From Populus alba (Eukaryota > Streptophyta > Magnoliopsida > Malpighiales > Salicaceae), in assembly GCF_005239225.2 (NCBI RefSeq), contig NC_133293.1, positions 19,746,333-19,810,332 on the forward strand: a stretch of DNA of 64,000 bases. The letters are read 5' to 3'. How positions within the stretch are numbered: position 1 is the first letter of the stretch; each line of letters starts with the position of its first letter. Below the pieces are notes generated by a model. It saw nothing but the letters and a program-made list of their open reading frames with translations, was not told the DNA's origin and did not search any database. Below, one piece after another: positions 12,623 to 24,917 of this stretch. The position numbers and the translations under genes were made by a program.

Positions 12623-14656
12623 ATCAATAGAAGGACAGATTCAAAGTATGTAGAATGTAGACTATAAAAGGCCATCACAGCTCAGACACTGACCCAAAAA
12701 ACAGGATGAGTTCGAAAGCCCAGAAAAAGCCTACGCCGTCCTTCAGCTGATGGCAGTTCTTACGTCCCGAAAGTTCTGAAACTGACATCGGTTGCACCGC
12801 AGTAAAAAACAGCCTTAAAATAATTTTTATTTTATGTTTTATGTAATATATTGAAATTATTAAAACAGTATTAAAAAAATATTAATTTAATTTTTTTTCA
12901 TAACCACACTTTTGAAAGACACTTAAATACTAGTAAAAATGCAATGCCAAACAACCTTGTGTTTGGTATTATAGTATAGTTAAGTAAAAACATTTTTAGT
13001 TATGTTTTTTGAAAAAATAGTTGGATATTTTTTAATAAAAATTAAATAAAAAAAAAAGGTTTTTATGAATGAAAACAATGCTTTTCTAATTTATATAAGA
13101 TCAAGGTTTGAAACACATAAAATATAAAAATTGATTGGTTTGAAGGCATGGTTAGTTTTTTTAGTGGATGATCTTTTAGATAAAGATTTTGATCTGCTTT
13201 CATGAGATTCCACCCGTGAAGCCGCATAAAAAGGATGTATCTTTTGCTTTTGTGAAATGTAATTTGAGCTTTTAAGATGATTGTATATTTGATAAAAAAA
13301 CCACTATATCTTCAAGCCAAATATCATTATAAATAACAAAAGCTTTTTACCAAACACATAAAATATAAAGGATAATCGGTTTGGAGGTGTGGTTAGTTTT
13401 TTTTAGTAGAATTCACATAAAAAAACATGTATTTTTTGCTTTTATAAAGTGTGATTTAAACTTTAAAATGATTGTATCTTTGAAAAAAACCCACCACGGC
13501 TTAAAGCTAAACACATCCATAGAACCAGTATAAAAAGCAAAAGCTTTTTACCAAACTAAACAGTTTTTTTTTCCTATAAATTTATATTAAAAAAAAAGAA
13601 ACTACTAAACTAGATTGTATCTGGAAACCTTAAACATAACATAAAATGCAAACTTTAATTAATGCCTGAACATAATCTGTCCTTTATTTTTTTTAATATT
13701 GTAATTAAAAAACACGTCACCTTTTGATTATCTAACTAGGGAAACACCAGATCTCATGGAATATTTGCTGAAATTATATTTCTGACTGACTTTTAAAGAC
13801 CATGAGATAGGACGGTGTCATTAAAAAAATCACTGTCAATTGCATGCAAACCAGGGATGGCAATTGGGCCCCATCCAAAAGTCCCAGCTTTCACTGGGCT
13901 CTACAGAGGATGGGCCTTTTTATGGCCGGGGCCTGTAAGCCCAAATCAATTATCAAGCCTTAACCCACCACTTACCCGACTGGTTCAATTCCGTGTATGT
14001 TTTATATTTTATTACACGCTTCATTTATACACACGAACTAAAAACAAATTCAGAATGGAACCCAGCCTTGCTCAAAACAAGTGGGTCAACTCAGAAACCA
14101 GGCCGGGTTTGATGTTGGATCGGAGAAAACTCGGTGAATCCTGTTCAAACATGCACTCACTTTTATATATCTTAATGAAATTTCTCCACTCTGTTTTACC
14201 CTCCTCTATTTCCTCGATCTAGATTGTAAAACAAATTAATATATCAAGGAAAAAATAGTCACTGTCGCTGGTTTTTGCTATTAGCTTCTTCTTTTTTCTA
14301 AGACTAGGGATAATTTCTTTTTCTGCATAATACTATCATATCATCTGAGACTAGATACATATTTCTGGACCTGTTAAAATCAAGCTATTCACGTGCTCAA
14401 CGAGTTATCCGGGTCAAGCCACCGCTTGCGGTGGTAAAAAGAAACTGAGTTTACCACTCCAAGAAATCTGACATGATGTAAACTGTCATAAATTAAGAAC
14501 AAGGAAGTCCACCATGATCTAAACCATACTGGGATATACACTGATCATCTTACGAGAAGAGAAAACAATGATCAATAATAATAAAAAAATAAGACTGGCA
14601 AACTGAATTGTCTGTGAACATTCAAATATCAAAACTCATCAAGAGAGATCTACACA
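12623..14656. other. Intergenic, repeat-bearing
   Basis: No gene seen. It holds an AT-rich dispersed repeat relic at 12810-12955 and two diverged tandem units of about 241 bp at 13111-13351 and 13352-13559. A stretch rich in GGGCC/AGCCC at 13860-14110 has no coding support; a 135-codon ORF there has no recognisable motif. Confidence 0.5.
13111..13559. repeat. Diverged tandem pair, ~241 bp unit
   Basis: The second unit begins 241 bases after the first (aaacacataaaatataaa at 13111 and 13352). It repeats the same order of landmarks: GGTTTG(G/A)AGG, GTGGTTAG-like, CATAAAAA, TTTTGCTTTT, ATGATTGTAT, CAAAAGCTTTTTACCAAAC. The units differ by many substitutions and a deletion in the second, so this is an old duplication or two insertions of one family. 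Confidence 0.7.
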
Positions 14657-14932
14657 CTATCCAACTAATACATAAATGGCATATATTATCCCTGGAATGT
14701 ATCCCAATACGGTCAACAGCAAACATATCCAGAACTCCACCTGGATTTTCAATAACCCAAAAAAAAAAACAAATCAATCAGCCCTTTTTGCCAAGCGAAA
14801 GGAATATGAACATAAAATGAGGATTGCACAAAAGGGTTAACAAGAAATTACTCCACAGCCAAAACGCAGGAAGACCCCAACAGGTGGTAGGATAATGGCC
14901 AGTATCACTTCTAAGAATGTCGCTGAACCCAT
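14657..14932 (-). CDS. RCI2: PMP3/RCI2 family small hydrophobic membrane protein
   Basis: Two exons on the minus strand, 14932-14852 and 14740-14657, join in phase to 54 residues, the standard length for this family. Exon 1 encodes MGSATFLEVILAIILPPVGV and continues FLRFGCG. Exon 2 encodes VEFWICLLLTVLGYIPGIIY and ends AIYVLVG. Two transmembrane helices flank the conserved PPVGVFLRFGCGVEFWICLLLT core. RCI2/LTI6 proteins sit in the plasma membrane, influence membrane potential and ion (Na+) leak, and are induced by cold, salt and abscisic acid in plants. The gene is too short and too split to appear in an ORF scan. The exon-exon joint falls at the usual GCG|VEFW position. Identification is firm. 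Confidence 0.95.
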
Positions 14933-15226
14933 ACTGCTGTTGTTGGTGATGGTGGTGGTGTTGAATATCCTGACTGGCACCTGATTCTAGCTACCGATAA
15001 CTTCTAGCTAATAAAGAAGAAGCAGGAGAAACAAGACAAAAATAAGAAAAAAATGGTGTCGCATGCGTAGAGATCCAGGGTGCCACGTATGTGAAAGTTT
15101 GCACAGGTGTCTAGTCTTAGCTAACTTGTAGTGTTTCTTTTGACTTGTACTAAGAAACTGGATCTCGGACTTAATCCACACATGGCCTGGATTCTATTGA
15201 TAGTATCAATTTGATACTACTGTCAC

Positions 15227-15232
15227 CACGTG
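15227..15232. promoter_or_regulatory. CACGTG (G-box / ABRE core) upstream of the RCI2 gene
   Basis: A CACGTG palindrome lies 295 bases upstream of the ATG of the minus-strand PMP3/RCI2 gene. G-box/ABRE cores bind bZIP and bHLH factors and are common in abscisic-acid and cold-responsive promoters, which fits the family. A single 6-mer is weak evidence. Confidence 0.35.
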
Positions 15233-16480
15233 AAAACAGCAGGATACTATACTGAAATTGTGCCTAATATGGTGGCAGCTCAGCTCTTTGCTCTTGAATT
15301 CGACCAAGATAGCATATCCAGGTCTGAACACTACTCAATTAGCTGCATGAACTTCGTCCCTATGAATCTCAAAGGCTGTTGTTTAGTTTGACTTCGAACA
15401 TCAAAAGAATTATTTTCGATGTCATTCTAGCAAAATCTCGAAGGGAGCTAATAATAAAGCACTGGCATGGAATCAATCTTAAGTTATGAAACGTCTATGT
15501 AGCCACATGACCAGTCGACTTTGATGTGATCGAGTTTTTTGTCCAGCAGCCGGAGAACTGCATTTTCATCACTGAAAGAGGGCGCAGCAACTCATTAACT
15601 CACCGCATCTTAAACATTTTCAGGGAAGAGAGGAGAAACGCTTATGGGGCAACACTCTTTCGGTAACAGACAGGATTTGCAAACTTTGCACTCGTAATCT
15701 TTTGAAAAGCAGGCTTTCTTTACTGTACTCGGATATAAACATGGATGCTATTTCAATAAATCAGCTAATGACTTGACTGATTTACATAATGAATGTTTCT
15801 AGCTAGCCATTTATATTCATACGACTATACGAGTGATTCAAAGAACATGTTTGATTATCAAGCATTTAGCTCATGAATCTTAATTCAGAGTCGGTCTTCA
15901 TCTAATTAATAAGTTACTGCACATCTGTATTGGCTGCTTTGCAAAATCTGACAACATACTTGGCCAATTGGCCTCCAAAGTAAAGTACCCAGTGGCAATT
16001 TCATAAAGAAAATATCCCAAACGGCCGCTAAGGAAAAAGACAGTGAAGACGGGTTGCTTAGTAACTCACACACACACACCTACTCCTCGAACAGGAGACG
16101 TAGCCATTGATGATTTCGCAAGCATCAGACAAGGCGATAGTTAGGTGACTCGCATGCATCTGGGAACAACTGGATTCGTATTACAAACGAAAGATTCAGA
16201 AACAAATTGATTCGTAACCCAAAAGAAAATTTCAGGAAAGCAGCTAACAGATTTCCCCCCATATTTCCAATAACACAATTTCCAAACAAAACAAGGAAGC
16301 ATGTCGAACAACTGGTTCAATCAAAGTTTCTGAACTAATTTTCTTCCTGAACAAACAAGAAATTATTCAAAATCTAAGCTTGAATAAATCTGCTTCAACT
16401 AACTTTCCTAGTTTTTGAGGCACAATGGAGCCACAATTATTTTAGGATACAATATGATGAAGAGCAAAGCCAACTGACCA
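15233..16480. other. Gene-free stretch upstream of RCI2
   Basis: I see no coding region. Part of it is presumably the RCI2 promoter and part the 3'UTR of the FMC1-like gene, which ends at 16481. A short (CA)n run lies at 16068-16079. Confidence 0.4.
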
Positions 16481-17216
16481 TCAGGCCTGATAAGCCTCGG
16501 GAAGCTGAAGACCTACACTGGCAGCAGATTTTCCTAGTATTCTTTTCATTTCATCCGATCTATCCACAGCAAGGTTGTAAGAGAACTGCAACCCCTGCAA
16601 AAACAATAGCCAGCACCAGCCTTGTATTTAAGCAATACCATAAAATGCTTTCTGCTAAAAATTACCCATATACAAAAGAATGAAGAACATTCCTACAAGA
16701 ACAACAATCATTTCAGTTCATTGGAAGAAATATCAAGCATTAAGCCCTTCTCCTTCTTCAATTCCTGTAGCCCTAAGTATGGAGAAATCAAAACTTACAC
16801 TTGGTCCTAACTTAGACTTTGATATCTCAGTCCAAGTGACTTCACTCAAAAAGCTAGCTTGCACAAACCAGAAGTACAAAATGAGCAAAACTCACAATTG
16901 GGTTTTGCCCCTCTTTCAAAGATATCAAGAAAAATGTAAAATTATAATAAGTTATCATCAATCTTGAGCCAAAAACGAAATCATATTCACTCTTGACAAG
17001 GTAAAGAAAAAGATTTTATCATACAATATTTACAAAATCAAAACTTTAGATGCCAATTGGCAATTTAATTACCTTGTGATGCTGCACGCTGTTGACTAAG
17101 AAAGTGTAATCACGAGCAAGCTTGAGTTTTTGCAGAACAGAAGATTGGTCTGAAACATTGCAGTTCTCTCTAAACTCGTGTGCTATATAATCTCCAAAAT
17201 GCCATACGTTTGAAGC
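16481..17216 (-). CDS. FMC1: FMC1-like (LYR family) mitochondrial assembly factor; 5' exon not found
   Basis: Two minus-strand exons are clear: about 17216-17073 (ASNVWHFGDYIAHEFREN, then NVSDQSSVLQKLKLARDYTF, then LVNSVQHHK) and 16594-16481 (GLQFSYNLAVDRSDE, then KRILGKSAASVGLQLPEAYQA and stop). Both have GT-AG sites and join in phase. The end SAASVGLQLP matches the conserved SAGLVGLKLP of FMC1, which helps assemble the F1 part of mitochondrial ATP synthase. The part that should carry the LYR motif and start codon is missing: reading upstream in frame, a TAA occurs at 17225-17223 with no ATG in between. An upstream exon with a weak acceptor (ACAAG, about 17216), a non-AUG start or a 5' deletion are all possible. 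It lies head to head with GET4. Confidence 0.65.
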
Positions 17217-17348
17217 TTGTAATTATTTGGAACTAATTTCCACAAAAATTCAAATCTTGAACCTGTGTTTGGTTACTGAGAACGTCTAGGAATTGCAAGA
17301 AAAGACGAAAGGAGAAGGGGGAGATTCAATCTCAAGGGGTTTTCTTAT

Positions 17349-17387
17349 TGGGCCTTATGGCTCATTTATGGGCCCTATATAGGCCCA
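17349..17387. promoter_or_regulatory. Bidirectional promoter with three site II elements
   Basis: TGGGCC at 17349-17354 and 17369-17374 and GGCCCA at 17382-17387 lie in the ~257 base gap between the FMC1-like gene (-) and GET4 (+). Site II elements act in both orientations and mark promoters of housekeeping and mitochondrial genes in plants. Confidence 0.6.
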
Positions 17388-17473
17388 TAATGTAACAAAA
17401 CAAAAAGGGTCCGTGTTCTTTAACAAAGTAAAACTGAATTGGATCTGTCTGTGAAGAAGAGGAGGGAGACAAC

Positions 17474-20400
17474 ATGTCGCGAGAAAGACCAAGGAGGGCT
17501 ACACTCCCTCCTGCTGAAGAGGTAATTGAATTAGGAAACTAACCTTTGAACTTATGTTTGGATGCAGAGAAAATTGGGTTTGTGATTTTGTTGCTTTGAT
17601 TAGTTGTATTGATATATTGTGTTGAAAGTGAGGTTGACAATGGAAGGATAATATTTTGATTCTAAATTATCAAATCAGATATCAGCTAAGAAAACTGGAT
17701 GAAAAAAAATTGAAATCTTGTGATCTCTTATATTTGATGTGGGGTTTGTTTGCTTCTTCTTTTTTTTCTTTTTTTCTTTTTTTGTCCAAGGAAGAAGAGG
17801 TTTCTAATGGCTTTACGTTGTGTTTGTGGTGTCAACTGTAGAATATTAAGAAATTGGAGAATGTGATAAATGAGGGTAATTACTATGGAGCTCAGCAGAT
17901 GTACAAGTCTATCAGTGCAAGGTATTCTTTTTATTTTGTATTTTATTTTTCGTCAAGTTAATCTTACTTTACCGATGCTTGTGCAACCTATGGTATTTGA
18001 ATTTACCAAGTCTAACTAGAGTTGAGTATAAGCGTGATTTTGTTATGATACACAACCGGGGCAGATTTACGCAAATGGATATTTAAGCTTGTTCCCATAT
18101 GTGCTCTTCTAAGATCATTCTTTGTTATGATATTAAAACTTACTTTGTTACAGATACGTATCAGCTCAAAGACATTCTGAAGCTCTGGAGATTCTTCACT
18201 CGGGAGCATGCCTCCAACTGAATAATGGCCAGGTTATTCTCTTTCAATTCCATTGTTGCTATTTCTGTCAGGTGATTTTGGCCATTTTGTATAATAATAT
18301 TATTAAGTAGAAGCCAATGGGAATAAGAAATTTGGCCTGTTAAAGAAAAATATTTCAGCTGGATGCTAGCATATCCAAGTTGTCTTCATGAGCTGATGGT
18401 TGGTTTATGCTCTGTCTGACTGGTTGCAGGATGAGTATGAGAACATAAATGGTAAATTCTGATATGATAGGAACCTTCATTAGATCTCTGTTAACTAAAA
18501 TGGATTGATGTCAAGGGTGGATGGGTAGTAGGGGTATTGGAATGGAAGAAGGACATCAAAACAGCTGACTACTAGCAATTGCATCATCTGTCAATTTATT
18601 TGAAAATTTTTTATGTTCTTGCTTTCAAATACATGGATATACAACTGCATAGCTTCCTCTAAGCTGAGATACAACTTTGCATAATTGATGTAATGGTCCA
18701 ACTGAAGTGGAGTTGATATGTTAGCTATGGATTTCTTGGCCTGAAACACAATCTTCTACAATTGAAAAGGTCAGGCCATGGCTGTTCCATGCTACACCTG
18801 TCATTCCATTTACTAGATTATTTACCCTCTCTTTTTTTGTGTTGGTTTCTGACCAGGATATCTGTATGACGTGTACATACAATGGCAGAAAAAGAAAGCA
18901 TTACTAATTGTGCATGATGGAATATATTGCTGGATTCTAGACTATTCTCATACTTCAAGAATTAGAATTCATTCCATAATAAACCAATTTCAGGTTACTT
19001 GTGGGTCGGAGCTTGCTGTGATCTATGTGGAGACGCTTGTTAAAGCAAAAGTTCCTTATGATGATGATGTACTTGGTTAGTACATTCTTCTTGATATGGC
19101 TTATAATGCTTTCAAACTTTCCCTTGGTCTATTTTCTATGCCATGGAATGATTCTTAATGCTTTCTATTTCTCCCTTGCTCCAAGATCTCAAGAAAGGGA
19201 AAAAAAATTCCCTCGATCTGTTCTGGTAACTGAAATTTTAGGGTTTATATGGATATTGGAAATAACTTAGGGGGAGTGCATTGTTTGATTTTCAATTGTC
19301 ATGTCTCACATTTTTGCATAGCCATGCTGCTGCCTATTTAGATTTTTAACAATGTCCATTATTTATCATGACTGAATATCTATCTTAGATTGCATTAGAA
19401 AAATCTACAAGACATTTCCTCAGATACCTTTGCCACAAGACTTGGGAGAGGATGAAGATATGCAACAACTCAATGAAGCCCTTGGGGATGCAAAAATACG
19501 TGTAGACTGCTGCCTGTCATTCTTAAAAGCTGCTATCAAGTGAGATATCTTGTCTTGTCTTTTTTACTCTTTTGGAAATTGCAACGTGCTTATATTTATA
19601 ATACCTCCTACACACATGCTTTTGTGGAATATTTTAAGATGGCATTTTGCCTCCTTTATCTCTTCTGTAGTTGTTAGATTGGACTGTAGAGTCCCCTTGT
19701 TGGTGGTATAAGGGTGTATATAGTAAAGAGGCCTCTCTATCTGATTTATTTAGTTTTCTTGGCACCAAAACCCATGATACCCTTTTTGAATTCATGTATA
19801 GATCCCATTTAATGTGGGCCATCCGGGGTTGGTTTTATTTTTTGGGCTGGGGAAGCTGTTATCGTTGTGGAACAGGCCTTTATGAGGATGTTTTAGAGCA
19901 TTTGAGCTTCACATTTTTCTCATCCAGAGAGAGACAAAATAATGGGAGGATTTGACAGGGGGCAAATAATGTGTGGAGTAAATAAGTGTATGAGACAGAG
20001 AGTATCATGAGAAAGGGCTGGGAAGGTGTGATGAATTAAAACAAAACCTATGAGAGGAAAGAGGTGCAATGTGTTTATGTGGGTCTCCACATCTTTAATT
20101 GTTTCCTGTGGCACTGCAATTAACTGCCTTGTTGATGTTGAGCTATTTTGTTTTCAGGTGGTCTGCAGAGTTTGGAGCTCATAGGAATGGCTCTCCAGAA
20201 CTACATGTTATGCTAGGGGAATATGTTTATTCTGAATCTCCTGAGCTGGTAGGTCTGAGGTCAAAGTTTGCTATAAACTTTTGGTTGAAATGATTTGTTA
20301 GTAAATAATTGCTACTGGGGCCGGCTTTTGGTTGGATTATTTTTCTTTGGCTCGCTCAAAGAAGATGCTATTTCTTTAGGTTCTTACAATCATTTTAGCA

Positions 20401-22402
20401 ATGATATCGTTTTTCCAATTCGTTTGATTCTGGATGGCTGTTTCCAGCTCTAACCTGCTTTGGCAGATCCAGTGGACTTTCTTTTTCCTGGTTACCAAAT
20501 TTTCATTATGCCTTTGAAGTTATCCTAATATTTTCTCACTATGCACTGTGTAAGTGGTGATATGGAATATGGAGGTCCATATTATGCCTGATGTGATTTT
20601 ATAGATCATTTCTATGTGATGTTGATGTGGTCACTGCTATATGCTACTTATGTACAGGACATGACTAGAGTATCATATCATTTTGTTAGAGGAAACAACC
20701 CGAAGAAGTTTGCATCTACTTTAGTCAATTTTATGGGCAAGGTTAGTCTTCTCTAATTCTATATAGAGGAATATTATTCATGTGGATTGTATCTATGGTG
20801 TTCCATTAATGTCATTGTTATTGTATATTAATAACATATGTTGATGAAGTATTTTTTTTGGCTAATGACTTGTGGTTATATTTAATAAATAAGATTAATA
20901 AAGTATGTCTGATTTATAGCATCAATATGTAATCTGCTAACTTTTAATGTTTTATTTATCATTTACTATCTTGAAGTCATGGTCGCTGTAATCTCACGCT
21001 GAACAGGCTAGCATATCTACTATCCAGTAATTTGATGCCATATTTCATGTCTTTTAAGTGTAGGTTTTATTTTTCCCTGGCTAGTATTTTGATGGGTTTT
21101 TCACCATGCAGTGTTATCCTGGTGAAGATGATTTGGCTATTGCAAGAGCAATTTTAATGTAAACACTTCTAAAACATTAAAATATTTGCCTACGGTTTAA
21201 CTTTTATTAATGCAAAATTTATTTGACATATCAATCATAACCCTGCAATTCCGGATCCTTTTCCCATTATGTAATTGTAGTCGTGTGGAATGCCAACTTA
21301 CCAGTTAATTTTCCTCCTCTGTGATAGGTATTTAGCTATGGGTAATCTTAGAGATGCTAATTTTCTGATGGATGAGTTAAAGAAGCATGCACAATATAAG
21401 GAGCATGACCTCCATCGATCAGATTTGATCCAATTCATCAATCATCTTCTGCCAACGTAAGTTGTATTTTTTCATCCATGCAGGGATACTGTGTAGAGTT
21501 TAATGCTCAAATTGACTAAAAGGTTCCCGTGTTACTTTTGAGACATCTTTATATGATGCTGCTAGTAAATGGATTCGTTGTAATTCTGTCCTTAAAGTGG
21601 AATAATAGCTACTCCATTTTAACCAGCATCATTTGTGAGTTTTTCCAGGAAAGTAAGTCATTTTAGATGTCTTCTCTATCCATGTAAAATAAGTTCCATA
21701 AATTCTTTTCTGCGCAGGTTGCAAAGAGATGCTTTACCTCTTTTCAATATGCTGAGAACTAAGTACAAGTCAAGCATAGACAGGGAACCTGCATTCAACG
21801 AGGTGTGCAATTTTCTGGCTAATTAGAATTTTCGTTATTGGTTTCCATGTTGTTCAAGAATGGACCTCTTATCTAGCTATTTCTTTTCTGCACCATTCCT
21901 GCTGCTCTTCTTTATGATGCTGTAACTTTCTTGATGTTTGTGGCTTGTGATGACCTTTTCTGCATCTACAAATTCTAACATGATTATGGATTATGGATCA
22001 GCGACTAGATGAAATTGCAGAGTTGTTCTATGGTGTACAACGTAGGAATCCCCTGCAAGGGATGTTTGGAGATATTTTCAAGGTAAAATTCTTAACGCTG
22101 TTGCATCTGGTATTCTGCAACACGTGTTTTGCTGAGTTCAAATATGTCACAGGCTTGATACTATAAACTGGGACAGAATTTGATCTCTTCAAATGTTACG
22201 TGTATAATAACAGATACAATTGCTTTATATCTACCAAAAATGCAATTCTTTGTCCCATTTCAATGAGAATGTTCTCTGATTTTTTACAGCAGTGTGTGAA
22301 ATATGTAAATATAATTTTGGTTCAAATGGAAAGTACAATGCTTCAAACAAGCAGAATTCTTACTTGGACTATTGACGTTGAATTTTTCAGATGATGGGTT
22401 GA
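17474..22402 (+). CDS. GET4: GET4, Golgi-to-ER traffic protein 4 homolog
   Basis: Twelve exons: 17474-17521, 17842-17921, 18154-18232, 18994-19075, 19389-19539, 20158-20248, 20658-20741, 21112-21158, 21328-21456, 21718-21802, 22002-22082, 22391-22402. All introns are GT-AG and phases agree, giving 322 residues, close to the usual plant length. The protein starts [20 protein letters not shown] and ends FGDIFKMMG. It is an alpha-solenoid; recognisable blocks are [53 protein letters not shown] and [20 protein letters not shown]4 pairs with a GET5/UBL4-type partner and hands tail-anchored membrane proteins to the GET3 ATPase in the cytosol. The last coding exon has only three codons and a stop. 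The identification is firm. Confidence 0.95.
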
Positions 22403-23217
22403 CGGCAACACAGACAATTTCAAGGTGTCAGCAACTCAACTGGACCTCTGTTGTTTTCTTGGATGAAGTGATCATCTGTTTGATGCATTAGTAGCATAAT
22501 TTGAATATTTGTAAAATCATTGTTTTTGCAATTGAAGATCTCTTGTAATTGACATACAATTTTATGCTTGTCCCCATATTCTGGGTGAGCTATTAGTAGA
22601 CCACAGTGAATGAATTTTTTCCTGATTCTCATTCTTCTTTGGCTAACCTCTCCAAATATGAATGCTGGCATATGCATGTGAGAGCTTGAGTCTGCACTTG
22701 CAAAATTTCCAAACGCGCCAATTGAACATTTTTTTCGTCATCTGTTCATTCTTAAAAAGCAACTTGAACGGGTTGAAATTGAAAAGGCTGGCTATGCATC
22801 ATCGTCATTGTGTTGCTATGACCAGGTATCTTGTGGATTGGTGGGTACAGAAATTAGTGATAATGCATGAACCTTCAACTTTTTTGGTGTCCTGTAAATA
22901 CATAGATGTCCACGCTCGTTGCCTCGTAAATGGAATCGTATTTTTCGTGGGGATATTGAAAGTGCCTGCTGGTAGTGAAGATGAATTCCCGCAGATTCTT
23001 TCATAACCTGCCATGGATTGCATCAATCTATCACAGCTAGAGAAACCGCTCATCGCCTATTTTTCAGCTTAAAGTCCTGAGATGCATGGAATTTGAGAGC
23101 TTAGATAGAAATGCATTCCTTGCCCTTTTTTTTTCCCAGAAATTTAGGAATGCATATTTATTGCAACAACAGAGACGTGTTTCCTGCTTAATTCCCTGAG
23201 TTCTTCCGCCCTATACA
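22403..23217. other. Convergent 3' region between GET4 and the ureidoglycolate lyase gene
   Basis: This should hold both 3'UTRs. An ORF of 114 codons at 22662-23006 and its reverse-strand counterparts lack any domain and are probably chance. Confidence 0.45.
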
Positions 23218-24887
23218 TTAGTCATCTATTACAAAAACAATCCCATCTTGCTGCTTGAAGTTGTGTGTTGTGTGATCCACCACCTGCAAAGAAAGAAAGA
23301 AAGATTAAAGTTACAAAACGTCCTTGATTCATATACTTTCGTATTTACAGAGTAAAATTCATAAATTGTTGACATGCCTAAATGCTAAAGGGGGACTCCT
23401 GGAAGGTGTTCTACAAGGTACACTAGGAATGGATTAAAGATAGTAAAACCCAATCTCAGAAGTATAAAACACAAATTTTCCCTTCAGAAGATAATGGACC
23501 GAGTTGAAGGGAAGATTTTCAAATCCAAGCACTGAATGGATTGCCATGTCCTAGTTTAACTAAAGTTTTAAGGAAGCAGATAAATAAGCTCAACTCTTAC
23601 CTTTAACTCAAAGGATCTCAATGAATCACGTGTTTCAATTTGAGCACTGGCACATAACGATTTATGAGGCACGGGAACCAAACAGAGGGAGAAAGAAAAA
23701 GGAGGGCAGAGTGGAACTGAAGGAAGGGGCAAAGTCATAGGTGAATGCAAGATAAGAAGAAACATGCAACTATGAAAATGTTAAAACAGATTCTGATTAG
23801 TGAAGCACATAAATGTAATGACAGAAACCCTGTCGATATTGAATCATCAGAATCAATTGAGGTTTAACTTTCCTTTTTTACTCGTTCTATCCCAAATAGC
23901 TAAACCAGATAAGTTAGCAAAAGGCCATTTAGTTTTGATTCATTCTTTCAACAGCTAAATTCAAAACAACTCAACTTCGATTAGCAGACACACCGTGCAT
24001 GCACAAATACAAACAATTCTCACAAAAACAATGAGAAGCAAACGAATATCCATAGAAGATGAGTGGAATTTTTTTAAAAAAAATCTTGAAAAGAGAAAGA
24101 GGCTCACATTGGTGTCGCTCAATTCCAAGTTGTAGAAGTCCATTGTCTCTGGCTTAAACAATGGCCCCGCATGCCAAGTTCCAAAATTAAGCTTAATAAA
24201 CTTGGACCCAGAGATTCTGAAAACCTGGACTTTATCAACAGCAGGAGGCACATAAAAATGACCGCATTTTGACTGCATAGCATCACTCCCCGCATTTTCT
24301 TTCGTTTCCACAATCGATGGCTTAGCCACTCCTAGATACCAGACCCCACCTCCAATTGATCCAAGGCATTGAGTCACATTAGCATGGTGCGTTATCGTTG
24401 AAAACTTCAGTGACCTTTTTTCCAGCTTCATGATGTAAAACCTAATAACAAACAAAAGATGTGTTAACATCATTCACAATACAGCATCTATGGTTATACT
24501 GATATCACCTCTTTTAGCCAAGGTAATGCAGAGAGAGAAATTCTTTCGTGGATGCATCTAATGTTCTGCCTATGATCGTACGGAAACTAACAATCTCCGA
24601 CTGTGCGCGCAACTTGGCCCGAGAATACGCTGAACCCTTAAAACCGAAAGAAAAAAAGAAACCCCAAAATATACGAACAAGATTAGTGACTGTGAACCAT
24701 GTGTTTGACGTTACCTTGGAATTCCTTGGCTAAGGTTTAGCTGGGCATCTTTGGGACCAAACTCCTCACCATCAGGCGATGCCTCTATTACTTGACCATA
24801 CTCTTTAAAGCTCTCTGGCGTTGCTTCAATTGCTTTCACCACCTTCATGTTCACTGGCTGTGGCTTTGATTTCCCAGAGATTTCCAT
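23218..24887 (-). CDS. Ureidoglycolate lyase (allA-like) family protein
   Basis: Three minus-strand exons, 24887-24715, 24441-24108 and 23283-23218, join in phase to 190 residues. An in-frame ATG at 24917 could add 10 residues (MLSGRQGRGE); I chose 24887 because it gives the usual plant N-terminus. Family motifs: AIEATPESFKEYGQVIEASP, FSTITHHANVTQCLGSIGG, WYLGVAKPS, HFYVPPAVDKVQVF, KLNFGTWHAGPLF and FKQQDGIVFVIDD at the end. The cupin-like fold of microbial members converts ureidoglycolate to glyoxylate and urea. In plants the main ureidoglycolate step is assigned to a different (M20-type amidohydrolase) enzyme, so the plant role of this family is unsettled. No transit peptide is obvious. Confidence 0.9.
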
Positions 24888-24917
24888 TTCTCCTCTTCCT
24901 TGTCTACCCGAAAGCAA

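Noticed and set aside
22662..23053. Overlapping ORFs of 62-114 codons on both strands between GET4 and the ureidoglycolate lyase gene
   Set aside because: They lie in the expected 3'UTR space and carry no domain; frames on both strands are a sign of chance.
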